A stretch of DNA of 64,000 nt from Bacillus sp. EB106-08-02-XG196 (GCF_013396335.1 NZ_JABWSY010000002.1:62296-126295), one strand, 5' to 3'. Shown: positions 1 to 8,374, numbered from the stretch's first letter. The notes: generated by a model from the sequence alone, not told the origin. Made by a program: numbers and translations.

Positions 1-790
1 TCGCAATTGGTTGATGTTCATTAATGATCGAAGTAATTCTAGCTTCAAGCATATCATTTAAATATGGCAGCTGACTTATTCCTTTTAATAGGAATTGTTT
101 TGAAGAATCAAGATAACGATCACAAATCACAAGCAAATCTCTTTGCTGTTTATCTGATAGATTTTTTATTGTAAGGTTTTTATTTGGACTAGTAATATCT
201 TTCATGTATTCAAACAAATAGCTGCTTCTAGCTTCCAAAAACAGGTTCTTCTCGTTAAGCAAGCGCTTGAAAAAAAATAAGTTGGCTATAAATTCATTCC
301 ATAAGTCCACTTTAAAACATTCAGAGAATTTCACAAGTAAAGAGCTTTCAATTCTCTTTATACTTGTCATTAGGTTTTCAATATCGTAAAGTTCCTTTTG
401 ATAGACAGAAACTTTATGTTCATTAACCTCTTTTATCCCTTTTGAGAGTTCTTTTATCATGATGATATTTTCAGAATCTGCCAATAGTTTATAATATAAA
501 CCACTATAATAATCCCCAGCCAGGACCGTTAATTGTCTATTTTTTTCATCCACATTTGCATTAGATATATGCTCATGGGTATCAAGGGCAATCTGGATGA
601 GCATAGTTGTCATCGTATAATTTTTTAACTCATTGTAAGACAATTCGAGTCGATCCATAATGGACACAAGAATAAGCAGTTTATCTTCATCAATAACAGG
701 CTTCTCAATATATTTTAGCAAGTAAGGATGAAATACTTTTTGCTCAACTTGCTCCTTAATGTCTGTAAACTTTTGTCGAATGTCTGGCAA
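1..790 (-). CDS. hepS: Heptaprenyl diphosphate synthase component I, 3' end outside window
   Basis: Small regulatory subunit of the two-component heptaprenyl diphosphate synthase, which makes the menaquinone side chain together with HepT. About 263 residues are visible, and the frame runs off the low-coordinate edge, so the C-terminus is missing. The conserved segment QLTVLAGDYYSGLYYKLLA, typical of HepS, is present near residue 90. The start is taken as TTG at 790, with GGGTG six bases upstream; an in-frame GTG at 799 has no ribosome site. The position next to folE-mtrB matches the B. subtilis order. Identification is by family resemblance. Confidence 0.85.
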   Translation of the reverse strand, partial: MPDIRQKFTDIKEQVEQKVFHPYLLKYIEKPVIDEDKLLILVSIMDRLELSYNELKNYTMTTMLIQIALDTHEHISNANVDEKNRQLTVLAGDYYSGLYYKLLADSENIIMIKELSKGIKEVNEHKVSVYQKELYDIENLMTSIKRIESSLLVKFSECFKVDLWNEFIANLFFFKRLLNEKNLFLEARSSYLFEYMKDITSPNKNLTIKNLSDKQQRDLLVICDRYLDSSKQFLLKGISQLPYLNDMLEARITSIINEHQPIA

Positions 791-950
791 ATTAATCACC
801 CTTGCTTCCCCGAATTAATATATTTATTACGATCCTTTTGTGTAAACAAGGCAGTGACAATTATATCATAAAAGCTTATGTATGGGCAGAATTTCACAAA
901 ATAAATACATTTCCACCGATATGAAATAAAAATGTAAAACGAATGACTGG

Positions 951-1187
951 CTACTTTTTCATTTCGCTTTCAATTTCGCCAAATTGAGTCATTATTTTTG
1001 CATTTCCCCTAATCTTTATTGCTGATGTATGTTCGGTGAATTGAGCTATAAGCACTTCGCCTTTATCCAGCTTTTCAGAATGATGAAATTTTGTGTCAGT
1101 GCCTCGCGTCAATCCAATAACATTAACTCCATCATCAACAGCTTTAATCACAACAAAATCGTTGCTTTGAGATTGTCGTTTTTCCAT
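951..1187 (-). CDS. mtrB: Trp RNA-binding attenuation protein TRAP
   Basis: 78 residues, close to the usual 75. TRAP forms an 11-subunit ring that binds tryptophan and wraps GAG/UAG repeats in trp leader RNA, ending transcription when tryptophan is plentiful. The protein is nearly identical to the family through the core, including [20 protein letters not shown] and the [12 protein letters not shown] segment that carries RNA-contacting lysines. The start has GGGGTGAT just upstream. It begins 12 bases after the folE stop, so the two are one operon, as in B. subtilis mtrAB. No trp genes lie in the window. Confidence 0.95.
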   Translation of the reverse strand: MEKRQSQSNDFVVIKAVDDGVNVIGLTRGTDTKFHHSEKLDKGEVLIAQFTEHTSAIKIRGNAKIMTQFGEIESEMKK

Positions 1188-1199
1188 AGTATCACCCCA

Positions 1200-1766
1200 C
1201 TAACTCTTAATTAAAGATAATATTTCAGAACGAGCAATGGTATCATTTGCAAGATTGCCCCGTACTGCAGTTGTTACTGTCTTTGACCCCGGTTTTTTCA
1301 CCCCGCGCATTGTCATACACATATGTTCTGCCTCAACAACAACCATTACTCCATGTGGAGCTAATTTTTCCATCAAACTATTAGCAATAGTAGAGGTGAT
1401 TCTCTCTTGCAGCTGAGGTCTTTTAGCGACTGCCTCTACTGCCCTTGCTAATTTGCTTAACCCTGTCACTCGTCCATCTTTTGGGATATAGGCCACATGT
1501 GCTTTTCCAAAGAAAGGTACTAGATGGTGTTCACACATGGAATAGAACGGGATGTCCTTCACTAGAACTAATTCTTCATGGTCTTCACTGAATACGGTCT
1601 CGAAATGTTTTTTCGGATCTTCATTAAGACCGCTAAAAACCTCTTCATACATTTTTGCTACTCGTTTCGGAGTATCAAGCAAGCCTTCCCTGCTCGGATC
1701 TTCACCAATCGCTGTTAATATTAAACGTACTGCTTCTTCAATTTGGGTACGATTCACTTCAGACAT
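1200..1766 (-). CDS. folE: GTP cyclohydrolase I
   Basis: 188 residues, the normal family length. It converts GTP to 7,8-dihydroneopterin triphosphate, the first step of folate synthesis, in the cytoplasm. Zinc ligands are visible in the MCEHHLVPF motif and in the later HMCMTMRGV motif (Cys-His-Cys set). The N-terminal [16 protein letters not shown] segment is also typical. The start codon ATG follows GGGGGAA at a good distance. It lies immediately upstream of mtrB in one transcript, the classic mtrA-mtrB pair, so folate and tryptophan control are linked. Confidence 0.96.
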   Translation of the reverse strand: MSEVNRTQIEEAVRLILTAIGEDPSREGLLDTPKRVAKMYEEVFSGLNEDPKKHFETVFSEDHEELVLVKDIPFYSMCEHHLVPFFGKAHVAYIPKDGRVTGLSKLARAVEAVAKRPQLQERITSTIANSLMEKLAPHGVMVVVEAEHMCMTMRGVKKPGSKTVTTAVRGNLANDTIARSEILSLIKS

Positions 1767-1857
1767 GCATATTCCCCCTACTATATATCAACCAAGTATA
1801 TATGACAAATACATATTAGCACAACAAAATTGATGTTCAAAGTAAGAAACCCAAAGA

Positions 1858-1890
1858 AAAAAGGCCATGGTGGTTTACCATGACCTTTTT
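1858..1890 (-). terminator. Terminator after hbs
   Basis: Thirteen-base arms (1858-1870 and 1878-1890) pair with a single G-U in the minus-strand RNA, around a 7-nt loop. A run of A on the plus strand at 1853-1862 gives the U tract. It lies 24 bases past the hbs stop. Confidence 0.85.
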
Positions 1891-1913
1891 GCCGAGGCAA
1901 TAAATTTATGTAA

Positions 1914-2186
1914 TTATTTTACTGCATCTTTAAGTGCTTTACCTGGTTTGAAAGCAGGAACTTTGCTTGCACCAATTTCGATTTCCTCACCAGTTTGAGG
2001 ATTACGTCCTTTACGTGCTGCGCGTTCGCGTACTTCAAAGTTTCCAAAACCGATTAGTTGGACTTTATCACCATTTTTCAAAGCATCTAGAATTGCATCA
2101 AATACAGCATCAACTGCTTTTGTAGCGTCTTTTTTAGAAAGCTCGCTTGCTTCTGCAACTGCGTTAATTAGTTCTGTCTTGTTCAT
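1914..2186 (-). CDS. hbs: DNA-binding protein HU
   Basis: 90 residues. HU is the main nucleoid-architecture protein, a homodimer that bends DNA. The N-terminal [20 protein letters not shown], the [21 protein letters not shown] arm and the C-terminal [14 protein letters not shown] are all standard. The start is ATG at 2186, with GGAGG eight bases upstream; the longer in-frame GTG at 2195 would overlap this ribosome site. It is monocistronic, with its own terminator and a 360-bp upstream region. Confidence 0.96.
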   Translation of the reverse strand: MNKTELINAVAEASELSKKDATKAVDAVFDAILDALKNGDKVQLIGFGNFEVRERAARKGRNPQTGEEIEIGASKVPAFKPGKALKDAVK

Positions 2187-2522
2187 GCTATTCACCTCCT
2201 CCCAATGATTATAAGTTAAGAATCATAAATAAGATTACTTATCTACATTTCTAAACAATTTTTCTAATTTCTATACGTCATAGTGCGGTTTTATTGGAAA
2301 AGTAATCAAAAAATGCAGTTTTTGATATTTTAATCTACTTTTTTAATAAAAACCTTATTATATAAAGGTTTTAAGCACCAAACGTAAGTCTGATAAAAGA
2401 TTATCACAATCATTTACGCTTATCAAGAATAATTCATGAAATAATGGTAATCTTTTCTTCATTTCTACAAATTTCTACTAAATTTCGTAATTATGGGTGT
2501 AGATATTTGTAATAAAAAGAAA
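2187..2522. other. Long AT-rich leader region of hbs
   Basis: Gene-free stretch between hbs and the spoIVA terminator. It must hold the hbs promoter(s), but no convincing sigma-A match was found. Two perfect inverted repeats are visible: AAAACCTT/AAGGTTTT within about 2345-2375, and AAAAGATTA/TAATCTTTT at 2396-2404 and 2449-2457. Neither has a U tract, so they are not clear terminators. No ORF with a ribosome site is seen. Confidence 0.4.
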
Positions 2523-2544
2523 AAAGACTCCAAATGGAGTCTTT
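2523..2544 (-). terminator. Terminator after spoIVA
   Basis: AAAGACTCC and GGAGTCTTT form a perfect 9-bp stem with an AAAT loop. The plus-strand A-rich tract at 2514-2522 gives the U run for minus-strand transcripts. The spoIVA stop is four bases away. Confidence 0.9.
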
Positions 2545-2548
2545 AAGC

Positions 2549-4027
2549 CTAAAGGATTATTGCAATCAAACCGCCTGATCCTTCGTTAATAATTCTCTCT
2601 AACGTCTCTTTTAGTTTATATCTTGCATTCTCTGGCATTAAGGAAAGCTTGGCTTGGATACCCTCCCTAACGATAGAGCTTAACGAACGTCCAAATATAT
2701 CAGAATTCCAAATGGATAATGGATCATCCTCGAAGTCCTGCATTAGATAACGCACTAACTCTTCACTTTGCTTTTCTGTACCGATAATCGGAGCGAACTC
2801 AGATTCAACATCAACCTTTATCATATGAATTGATGGGGCAACCGCTCGCAGCCTAACTCCAAACCTTGCACCTTGTCGGATAATTTCAGGTTCTTCCAGG
2901 CTCATATCTGAAAGTGACGGCGACGCAATTCCGTAGCCCGTTTGTTTGACCATTCTTAATGCATCAGAAATATGGTCATATTCTGCTTTTGCATGTGCAA
3001 AATCCTGCATAAGCTCAAGGAGATGATCTTTCCCCCTGATTTCCACCCCGACAATTTCTTTTAAAATATCATCGTAAAGTTCGTCTGGAGCAAATAAATC
3101 AATTTCTGCAACACCTTGACCCATTTCAATTCCAGCTAACCCAGCTCTCTCAATATAGTCAAAGTCGCTAAATTGCTGTACGACCCGATCAACATCTCTT
3201 AATCTCTTGATATCTTTAACTGTTTCTTTAACAGCTTCTTGATAACTTTCACGCAGCCAGTGATTTTCTCTCAACACCATTACCCAGCTAGGCAGGTTAA
3301 CATTAACTTCAAGGACTGGAAACTCATATAGAGCCTCTCTAAGAACATTAAGTACATCACTGTCACGCATGCTTTCAACACTCATTGCGAGGACAGGAAT
3401 GTCATACTTTTCCGCTAAGCTAGACCTAAGTGTTTCAGTGCTAGGGTGATATGGCTGGGCGCTATTGACAACCATAATAAACGGTTTGCCAACTTCCTTC
3501 AGCTCGTTAATGACTCGTTCCTCAGCTTCAATGTAATTGCTTCTTGGAATTTCACCAATTGTCCCATCCGTAGTAACCACTACCCCAATTGTAGAATGCT
3601 CCTGAATCACTTTTCGCGTTCCAATTTCAGCGGCTTCATGGAACGGGATAGGTTCCTCGTACCAAGGGGTAGTAATCATCCTAGGGCCATTTTCATCCTC
3701 ATAGCCTTTTGCACCTGGGACAGTGTAACCAACACAATCAACCAGTCTAATATTTACATTAAGACCCTCATCAACATGCACAGTTGCCGCTTGGTTCGGA
3801 ACGAACTTTGGCTCTGTGGTCATGATTGTTTTCCCGGCTGCACTCTGAGGAAGTTCATCGACTGTTCTTGATCTCTCTGCCTCATTGTCTATATTCGGTA
3901 AAACCACAAGCTCCATAAATTTTTTAATAAATGTGGATTTTCCTGTTCGAACAGCACCTACTACTCCTAAATAAATATCACCGCCAGTTCTTTCGGCAAT
4001 ATCTTTGAAAATATCAACCTTTTCCAA
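2549..4027 (-). CDS. spoIVA: Stage IV sporulation protein A, spore coat morphogenetic ATPase
   Basis: 492 residues, exactly the family length. SpoIVA polymerises with ATP hydrolysis into the basement layer of the spore coat on the outer forespore membrane, in the mother cell. The Walker A motif GAVRTGKST lies near residues 24-32, followed by a TRAFAC GTPase-like region with DCVGYTVPGA. The C-terminal end, needed for localisation by SpoVM, closes with EGSGGLIAIIL. It stands alone, with a possible sigma-E promoter upstream (4097-4127) and a strong terminator downstream. Confidence 0.98.
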   Translation of the reverse strand: MEKVDIFKDIAERTGGDIYLGVVGAVRTGKSTFIKKFMELVVLPNIDNEAERSRTVDELPQSAAGKTIMTTEPKFVPNQAATVHVDEGLNVNIRLVDCVGYTVPGAKGYEDENGPRMITTPWYEEPIPFHEAAEIGTRKVIQEHSTIGVVVTTDGTIGEIPRSNYIEAEERVINELKEVGKPFIMVVNSAQPYHPSTETLRSSLAEKYDIPVLAMSVESMRDSDVLNVLREALYEFPVLEVNVNLPSWVMVLRENHWLRESYQEAVKETVKDIKRLRDVDRVVQQFSDFDYIERAGLAGIEMGQGVAEIDLFAPDELYDDILKEIVGVEIRGKDHLLELMQDFAHAKAEYDHISDALRMVKQTGYGIASPSLSDMSLEEPEIIRQGARFGVRLRAVAPSIHMIKVDVESEFAPIIGTEKQSEELVRYLMQDFEDDPLSIWNSDIFGRSLSSIVREGIQAKLSLMPENARYKLKETLERIINEGSGGLIAIIL

Positions 4028-4096
4028 GTGATCCCCTCCCGATCATAGAGTAAAGTGGGATAATATTATCCATCAAGATATTTTTGGACAATATAT

Positions 4097-4127
4097 ATTT
4101 ATGACGTTGTCCTATATTGTTATGACA
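4097..4127 (-). promoter_or_regulatory. Possible sigma-E promoter of spoIVA
   Basis: Read on the minus strand, GTCATAAC (4120-4127) is followed after 15 bases by CATAAATA (4097-4104). The sigma-E consensus is roughly GTCATATT, 13-14 bases, then CATACANT, so spacing and the last bases are imperfect. Sigma-E control of spoIVA is known in B. subtilis; the assignment here is inferred. The rest of 4028-4257 shows no gene. Confidence 0.4.
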
Positions 4128-4257
4128 CTTTTTTATAAATTTTTTACCCCCTTAAATAAATATTCCATGAATATGCAGGTATCTGTTGTGTCTGAACAGT
4201 TGAACGGATGAGGGTTCCCGAGGCAAAGTACAAGTGATCCATTTTTGCCCAAAAAAA

Positions 4258-4295
4258 AACCCTACTCCTACAATATATTTCGCAGGTGAAGGGTT
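4258..4295 (-). terminator. Terminator after yphF
   Basis: AACCCT (4258-4263) pairs with AGGGTT (4290-4295), with partial inner pairing CCT/AGG. A nine-base A run at 4251-4259 supplies the U tract on the minus strand. It lies 18 bases beyond the yphF stop. Confidence 0.7.
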
Positions 4296-4312
4296 ATGAC
4301 TATTTGACATTC

Positions 4313-5023
4313 TTATTGCTTTAAAAAAACTGGCTCATTATTCTCATCATCAATTGTGTATGGCAAAGAATAGGCAGGAACAAACATAGAATCTTCCACA
4401 AGTATATTCCGTATATCCTCACCCGGTTTTACCGGCTTTTCTGCTTTTTTTAGCTGCTGGTATAAATCCTGCCGATAATCGACATAGACTTCAGCATCTG
4501 TTGTGACCACAAATGGGAGATTTTGATTAGAATATGGACTAACGACGTATGGCTCCTGTTTATATCCTAATTCATTAAAATCAATCGTATATACATTATC
4601 AGCAAGTTTGTCTTTATATGGCGGATAGCCATTGGATTTAATCCTCAGTTTGATATCACGAATCGTATCAACCATCCTCAAGTCTAACAGTTTTACAGTT
4701 GGATTGGTTTCAACATCTACAAGAACATATTGGAATATCCCGCCACTTTCAAAGGCATTCCCCGGGGGCTCCGCAATGTACTTGGGAGCGATTTTTTTAA
4801 AATCTATCGGATATTTTTGATAGATTGGAGTCACTGCATCTCTTGTTTTTATCGGCAGAATTCCCCCATTATCCTCCTTAAAGGTGTTCACCGCTTGTTG
4901 AACTGCTTGGATTTGGTCGGTATATGGGATTTGATTCTCTGCTAACTTCTCTGAGGGATACATGCATCCTGATAACATCAAAGTTGTAAAGATTAGTAAC
5001 GTGCAAATGACTTTCCAATTCAT
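4313..5023 (-). CDS. yphF: YphF-like lipoprotein
   Basis: 236 residues. The N-terminus is a lipoprotein signal: basic start, hydrophobic LLIFTTLMLSGC, with the lipobox LSGC placing the lipid-modified Cys at residue 20. The mature part is soluble and acidic-neutral with no catalytic motif I can name. It matches B. subtilis YphF in position (between spoIVA and yphE) and length. The function is not known; proximity to sporulation genes suggests, but does not show, a role in spores. yphE lies 21 bases upstream, so the two are probably cotranscribed. Confidence 0.8.
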   Translation of the reverse strand: MNWKVICTLLIFTTLMLSGCMYPSEKLAENQIPYTDQIQAVQQAVNTFKEDNGGILPIKTRDAVTPIYQKYPIDFKKIAPKYIAEPPGNAFESGGIFQYVLVDVETNPTVKLLDLRMVDTIRDIKLRIKSNGYPPYKDKLADNVYTIDFNELGYKQEPYVVSPYSNQNLPFVVTTDAEVYVDYRQDLYQQLKKAEKPVKPGEDIRNILVEDSMFVPAYSLPYTIDDENNEPVFLKQ

Positions 5024-5044
5024 ACAATCACCTGTTTTTTTGTA

Positions 5045-5230
5045 TTATGTAAAAAGGACAACAAATAATGTAATACCTGAAATAAATAAAAAAATGTAAG
5101 CTAAAACAGCAGTTAAAACCTTTAGAATGCCTTTTAACTTATAACGACTTAGATATATTGTAAAAATCGCCAGGAACATAAGACCCATCCCCGCAATTGA
5201 TATCCACATTTTCAGCATACCTGGTGACAT
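5045..5230 (-). CDS. yphE: Small membrane protein YphE (DUF2768 family)
   Basis: 61 residues with two membrane segments (about residues 5-26 and 35-60) separated by a short basic loop YKLKG. The start MSPGMLKMWIS resembles the DUF2768 family. The ATG at 5230 is preceded by GGGGGGTG; an upstream in-frame ATG at 5284 would add 18 residues without a ribosome site, so it is not used. Function unknown. It is followed by yphF in the same transcript. Confidence 0.75.
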   Translation of the reverse strand: MSPGMLKMWISIAGMGLMFLAIFTIYLSRYKLKGILKVLTAVLAYIFLFISGITLFVVLFT

Positions 5231-5307
5231 TAGGACACCCCCCTTATTCCGAAAGCTATTATACCATAAGGAAGATGTTTTCATGAAAATTTTTGTTTTT
5301 TTACTAA

Positions 5308-5577
5308 GGCTGTTTTCGCAAAGATTGTTGTTTTTATTATTGGTTAATAACGTTTTTTGCTTAAGTTGCCTCTGGTTCGGACACCATGACTCTTAGATTC
5401 ATCGATCTTGACTGAAGTTGCCTCTTGTTCAGACACCATGACTCTTAGATTCATCGATCTTGTCTGAAGTTGCCTCTGGTTCGGACACCATGACTCTAAA
5501 GTTCATCAAAATTGTCCGAAGTAGCGATTAATTTAGAATAATTTGTATAGAAAGCAACAAAGTTTACGAAAAGAGCC
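5308..5577 (+). mobile_element. Non-autonomous MITE-like element, copy 1 (3 internal hairpin units)
   Basis: A 270-bp element. Its left end GGCTGTTTTCGCAAA and right end (read inward GGCTCTTTTCGTAAA) form imperfect terminal inverted repeats with 2 mismatches in 15. It is flanked by perfect 8-bp direct repeats TTTACTAA at 5300-5307 and 5578-5585. It contains no ORF. Its first 60 or so bases are identical to the second copy at 31388. It sits between the yphE start and the gpsA terminator. The transposase source is not in the window and the IS family is not identified. Confidence 0.8.
5376..5520 (+). repeat. Three tandem 52-bp-period hairpin units inside the mobile element
   Basis: Units start at 5376, 5428 and 5480, an exact 52-bp period. 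Each is 41 nt with 8-base arms: TTCGGACA/TGACTGAA, TTCAGACA/TGTCTGAA and TTCGGACA/TGTCCGAA. The arms flank CCATGACTCTnAnnTTCATC, which has a small inner ATGA/TCAT pair. The 11-nt linkers read roughly GTTGCCTCTGG. Confidence 0.9.
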
Positions 5578-5593
5578 TTTACTAAACAAAAAA

Positions 5594-5628
5594 ACTGAAG
5601 TAAAGAGGGGCGAATTCCTTACTTCAGT
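5594..5628 (-). terminator. Terminator of gpsA transcript or of the structured RNA next to it
   Basis: ACTGAAGTAA (5594-5603) and TTACTTCAGT (5619-5628) form a perfect 10-bp stem. The 15-nt loop contains GCCCCTC in the minus-strand RNA. Seven A on the plus strand (5588-5594) give the U run. Confidence 0.9.
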
Positions 5629-5723
5629 CTTAGTGACTAAACAACCCATTCATTTGGTTCATACTACACGTGTGCTTCGCTTGCATTGTATGCAACCATG
5701 CGGGGAAACGCACTCAATGAATG
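5594..5723 (-). ncRNA. Candidate structured RNA (gpsA 3' UTR or independent sRNA)
   Basis: Downstream of the gpsA stop the minus strand can fold as a three-way junction. CATTCATT/AATGAATG (5647-5654 with 5716-5723) closes it. A 14-nt hairpin with TGCG/CGCA arms and loop TTTCCC lies at 5699-5712. A nested hairpin (5655-5698) has arms TGGTT/AACCA and ATAC/GTAT. Linkers are 0 to 3 nt. A 10-bp terminator with another C-rich loop follows. No coding frame with a ribosome site is seen. No known RNA family is recognised, and expression is inferred only. Confidence 0.45.
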
Positions 5724-5752
5724 CCTATTTTTCAGAGAAAAATGCACAATTT

Positions 5753-6808
5753 TTAATCTTCAAGGTTTCTTTCCTCAAGAATATTCACCAAATCTTCCAT
5801 TTCATGAGTTTTACCACGGGCCATTAATACATCAACCGCATCTTTTGCGTTTTTCCCATTAAATAATACATCGTAAAGGGCAGATGTAATCGGCATACTC
5901 ACGTTATACTTTTGGGCAAGCTGATAGGCTGCTTTCGTTGTTCTTACACCCTCTACAACCATTCCCATGTTATCAAGAACCTCTTCTAGGTTATTCCCTT
6001 TACCAAGCAGGTTTCCAGCTCTCCAGTTCCTTGAATGAACGCTTGTACAGGTTACAATCAAATCTCCTATACCTGCTAAACCAGAAAACGTTAATGGGTT
6101 AGCCCCCATTTTGGTTCCTAGTCTGGCTATTTCCGCTAAACCTCTTGTTATTAATGCAGCTTTCGCATTATCACCATACCCCAGCCCGTCCGTTATTCCG
6201 GCAGCCAAGGCAATGATATTCTTCAATGCGCCGCCGATTTCAACTCCAATAACATCTGGATTCGTATAAACTCGAAAATTATGGTTAATAAACAAATCTT
6301 GAATCTCTTCTGCGGCACTCATATCTTCAGAAGAAACCGTAACAGTTGTTGGGTGCCTCCTGCTGACTTCCTCAGCATGGCTTGGGCCTGAAAGGACAAC
6401 AACAGCTTTTAAAAGCTCCGTTGGCATTTCTTCTTTGATCAGTTCTGATATTCTCAAAAGGGAATCAGGTTCAATCCCTTTACTAACATGTGCAATGGTC
6501 AAAGGTGAGTTTTGAACAGTGCGTACCTTCCCAAGTACTTCGCGGATAGCTTTTGTTGGTACCGCTAAAATAACTGTTTTAATTTCTGCCAAAGCGTCCC
6601 TTAATGACGCATAACCGACTATCAATTCTGGCAGCTGTATTTCTGGCAAGTATTTTTTATTCGTATGGTATTGATTAATTTCTTGAACTTGGGATTCATT
6701 ATGGCTCCACAATCGGACTTCATGTCCATTGTCTGCAAGGACCATCGCAAGGGCTGTTCCCCAGCTTCCAGCACCAATAACGGCTACAGCTTCTTTCTTT
6801 TCCCGCAT
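5753..6808 (-). CDS. gpsA: NAD(P)-dependent glycerol-3-phosphate dehydrogenase
   Basis: 351 residues. It reduces dihydroxyacetone phosphate to sn-glycerol 3-phosphate for phospholipid synthesis, in the cytoplasm. The Rossmann motif [10 protein letters not shown] is at residues 12-21. The substrate-side motifs [19 protein letters not shown] (catalytic Lys) and the [12 protein letters not shown] segment are intact. The start ATG has GGTGGGAGTGAT upstream. It follows der by 22 bases, giving the der-gpsA operon of B. subtilis. Confidence 0.97.
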   Translation of the reverse strand: MREKKEAVAVIGAGSWGTALAMVLADNGHEVRLWSHNESQVQEINQYHTNKKYLPEIQLPELIVGYASLRDALAEIKTVILAVPTKAIREVLGKVRTVQNSPLTIAHVSKGIEPDSLLRISELIKEEMPTELLKAVVVLSGPSHAEEVSRRHPTTVTVSSEDMSAAEEIQDLFINHNFRVYTNPDVIGVEIGGALKNIIALAAGITDGLGYGDNAKAALITRGLAEIARLGTKMGANPLTFSGLAGIGDLIVTCTSVHSRNWRAGNLLGKGNNLEEVLDNMGMVVEGVRTTKAAYQLAQKYNVSMPITSALYDVLFNGKNAKDAVDVLMARGKTHEMEDLVNILEERNLED

Positions 6809-6830
6809 TTAGATCACTCCCACCGTAAAA

Positions 6831-8141
6831 TTATTTTCTTTCTCTGGCATAAATTTTTATCGGGGTTCCCTCGAATCCAAAAGCTTCACGGATTCGATTT
6901 TCTAAGAAGCGCTCATAAGAGAAATGCATTAATTCTGGTTCGTTAACAAAAACAACAAAGGTTGGCGGTTTAACAGCTACTTGAGTGGTGTAATAAATCT
7001 TTAATCGGCGACCTTTATCCGTTGGTGTTGGATTCATGGCTACCGCATCCATAATTATATCATTTAACACGCTCGTTTCGACACGCATTGAATGGTTTTC
7101 GCTAGCTGTATTAATCATTGGTAATAGTGTATGAATACGTTTTTTCGTCTTTGCTGACAAGAAAACAATCGGAGCATAACTTAAGTAGAGAAAATGCTCT
7201 CTAATTTTCTGTTCAAGTTCCTTCATTGTTTTTTCATCTTTTTCAACAGCATCCCATTTGTTGACTACAATAACAATTGCCCTGCCAGCTTCATGTGCAT
7301 ATCCGGCAATTTTCTTATCCTGTTCGATGATTCCTTCTTCCGCATTAATAACAACTAAAACAACATCAGACCGTTCTATTGCCCTTAATGCACGGAGTAC
7401 ACTATATTTTTCGGTACTCTCATAGACTTTTCCTTTTTTCCGCATTCCAGCTGTATCAATAATGACATACCTATCGCCATTATACGTATAAGGTGAATCC
7501 ACAGCATCTCTTGTTGTTCCAGCAATATCACTTACAATAACACGTTCTTCTCCCAAAATTGCATTGACTAACGATGACTTCCCAACATTTGGCCGGCCAA
7601 TTAAAGAAAATTTAATGACATCTGCATCATAATCCTGACCCTTATCCTTTGGAAAATGTTTAGCTGCCTCATCCAGAAGGTCTCCCAATCCGAGTCCATG
7701 AGAGCCTGATACTGGTATAGGTTCTCCAAATCCTAAAGAATAAAAATCATAGATTTGTTCACGCATTTCAGGATTATCAATTTTGTTAACCGCTAATACA
7801 ATAGGTTTTTTGGATTTATATAATATCTTTGCAACCTCTTCGTCTGCAGCAGTAACTCCTTCTCTGCCATTTGTTAAAAAAATGATAACATCTGCTTCGT
7901 CAATGGCTACTTCAGCCTGCTGGCGAATTTGCTCGAGAAAAGGTTCATCCCCGATATCAATACCACCCGTATCAATTACATTAAAATCATGTGTCAACCA
8001 TTCCCCGGAGCTATAAATTCGATCACGCGTTACTCCAGGGATATCCTCAACGATAGATATCCTCTCTCCAACAATTCTGTTGAAAATGGTCGATTTCCCA
8101 ACATTCGGTCGCCCTACAATGGCTATAACAGGTTTTACCAT
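6831..8141 (-). CDS. der: Ribosome-associated GTPase Der (EngA)
   Basis: 436 residues from the chosen start. It has two tandem GTPase domains, the hallmark of Der: G1 motifs GRPNVGKST near residue 10 and GRPNVGKSS near residue 183, each followed by a DTGG/DTAG motif and NKID/NKWD. A C-terminal KH-like domain binds rRNA. It acts in late 50S subunit maturation. The start [10 protein letters not shown] at 8141 fits the family; the frame extends 12 codons further upstream but an earlier ATG (8153) has AAAGG directly against it. It is the first gene of the der-gpsA pair. Confidence 0.96.
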   Translation of the reverse strand: MVKPVIAIVGRPNVGKSTIFNRIVGERISIVEDIPGVTRDRIYSSGEWLTHDFNVIDTGGIDIGDEPFLEQIRQQAEVAIDEADVIIFLTNGREGVTAADEEVAKILYKSKKPIVLAVNKIDNPEMREQIYDFYSLGFGEPIPVSGSHGLGLGDLLDEAAKHFPKDKGQDYDADVIKFSLIGRPNVGKSSLVNAILGEERVIVSDIAGTTRDAVDSPYTYNGDRYVIIDTAGMRKKGKVYESTEKYSVLRALRAIERSDVVLVVINAEEGIIEQDKKIAGYAHEAGRAIVIVVNKWDAVEKDEKTMKELEQKIREHFLYLSYAPIVFLSAKTKKRIHTLLPMINTASENHSMRVETSVLNDIIMDAVAMNPTPTDKGRRLKIYYTTQVAVKPPTFVVFVNEPELMHFSYERFLENRIREAFGFEGTPIKIYARERK

Positions 8142-8251
8142 AATAATCGCCATCCTTTCTATCCATATATTTATCAATATTTTGTTATTTTATCGTTAAA
8201 GCAGAGAAACTCAATTATATAATTAAGCAATTGCGTACTAATGATAAAGAA

Positions 8252-8274
8252 ACCCTTCTATCCAAAAGAAGGGT
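8252..8274 (-). terminator. Terminator after yphA
   Basis: ACCCTTCT (8252-8259) and AGAAGGGT (8267-8274) form a perfect 8-bp stem with a 7-nt loop. The plus-strand sequence before it is A-rich, fitting minus-strand termination. It lies about 100 bases past yphA, after a dispersed repeat. Confidence 0.75.
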
Positions 8275-8325
8275 CTAACCATATTATTTTAGCAATGTGA
8301 ATCCTTTCCTGCAATGGTAAAGTTT

Positions 8326-8352
8326 AAAAGCGCAAGGCGCCTGAAGCTGGAC
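8326..8352 (+). repeat. Dispersed short palindromic repeat, copy A
   Basis: Plus-strand AAAAGCGCAAGGCGCC followed by TGAAGCTGGAC. The same template recurs at 51906-51932 and, reversed, at 33695-33726. It resembles the extragenic AGCTNNNNGCGCC repeats common in Bacillus genomes; that family match is from memory. It sits just past the yphA stop. Confidence 0.5.
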
Positions 8353-8374
8353 TGCTATGAAAGACAAAAATATA

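Noticed and set aside
3446..3871. Plus-strand ORF of 141 codons
   Set aside because: Antisense of spoIVA, no supporting ribosome site.
5543..5827. Plus-strand ORF of 94 codons after the mobile element
   Set aside because: It starts inside the mobile element, crosses the terminator and structured RNA, and ends in the antisense of gpsA. No ribosome site.
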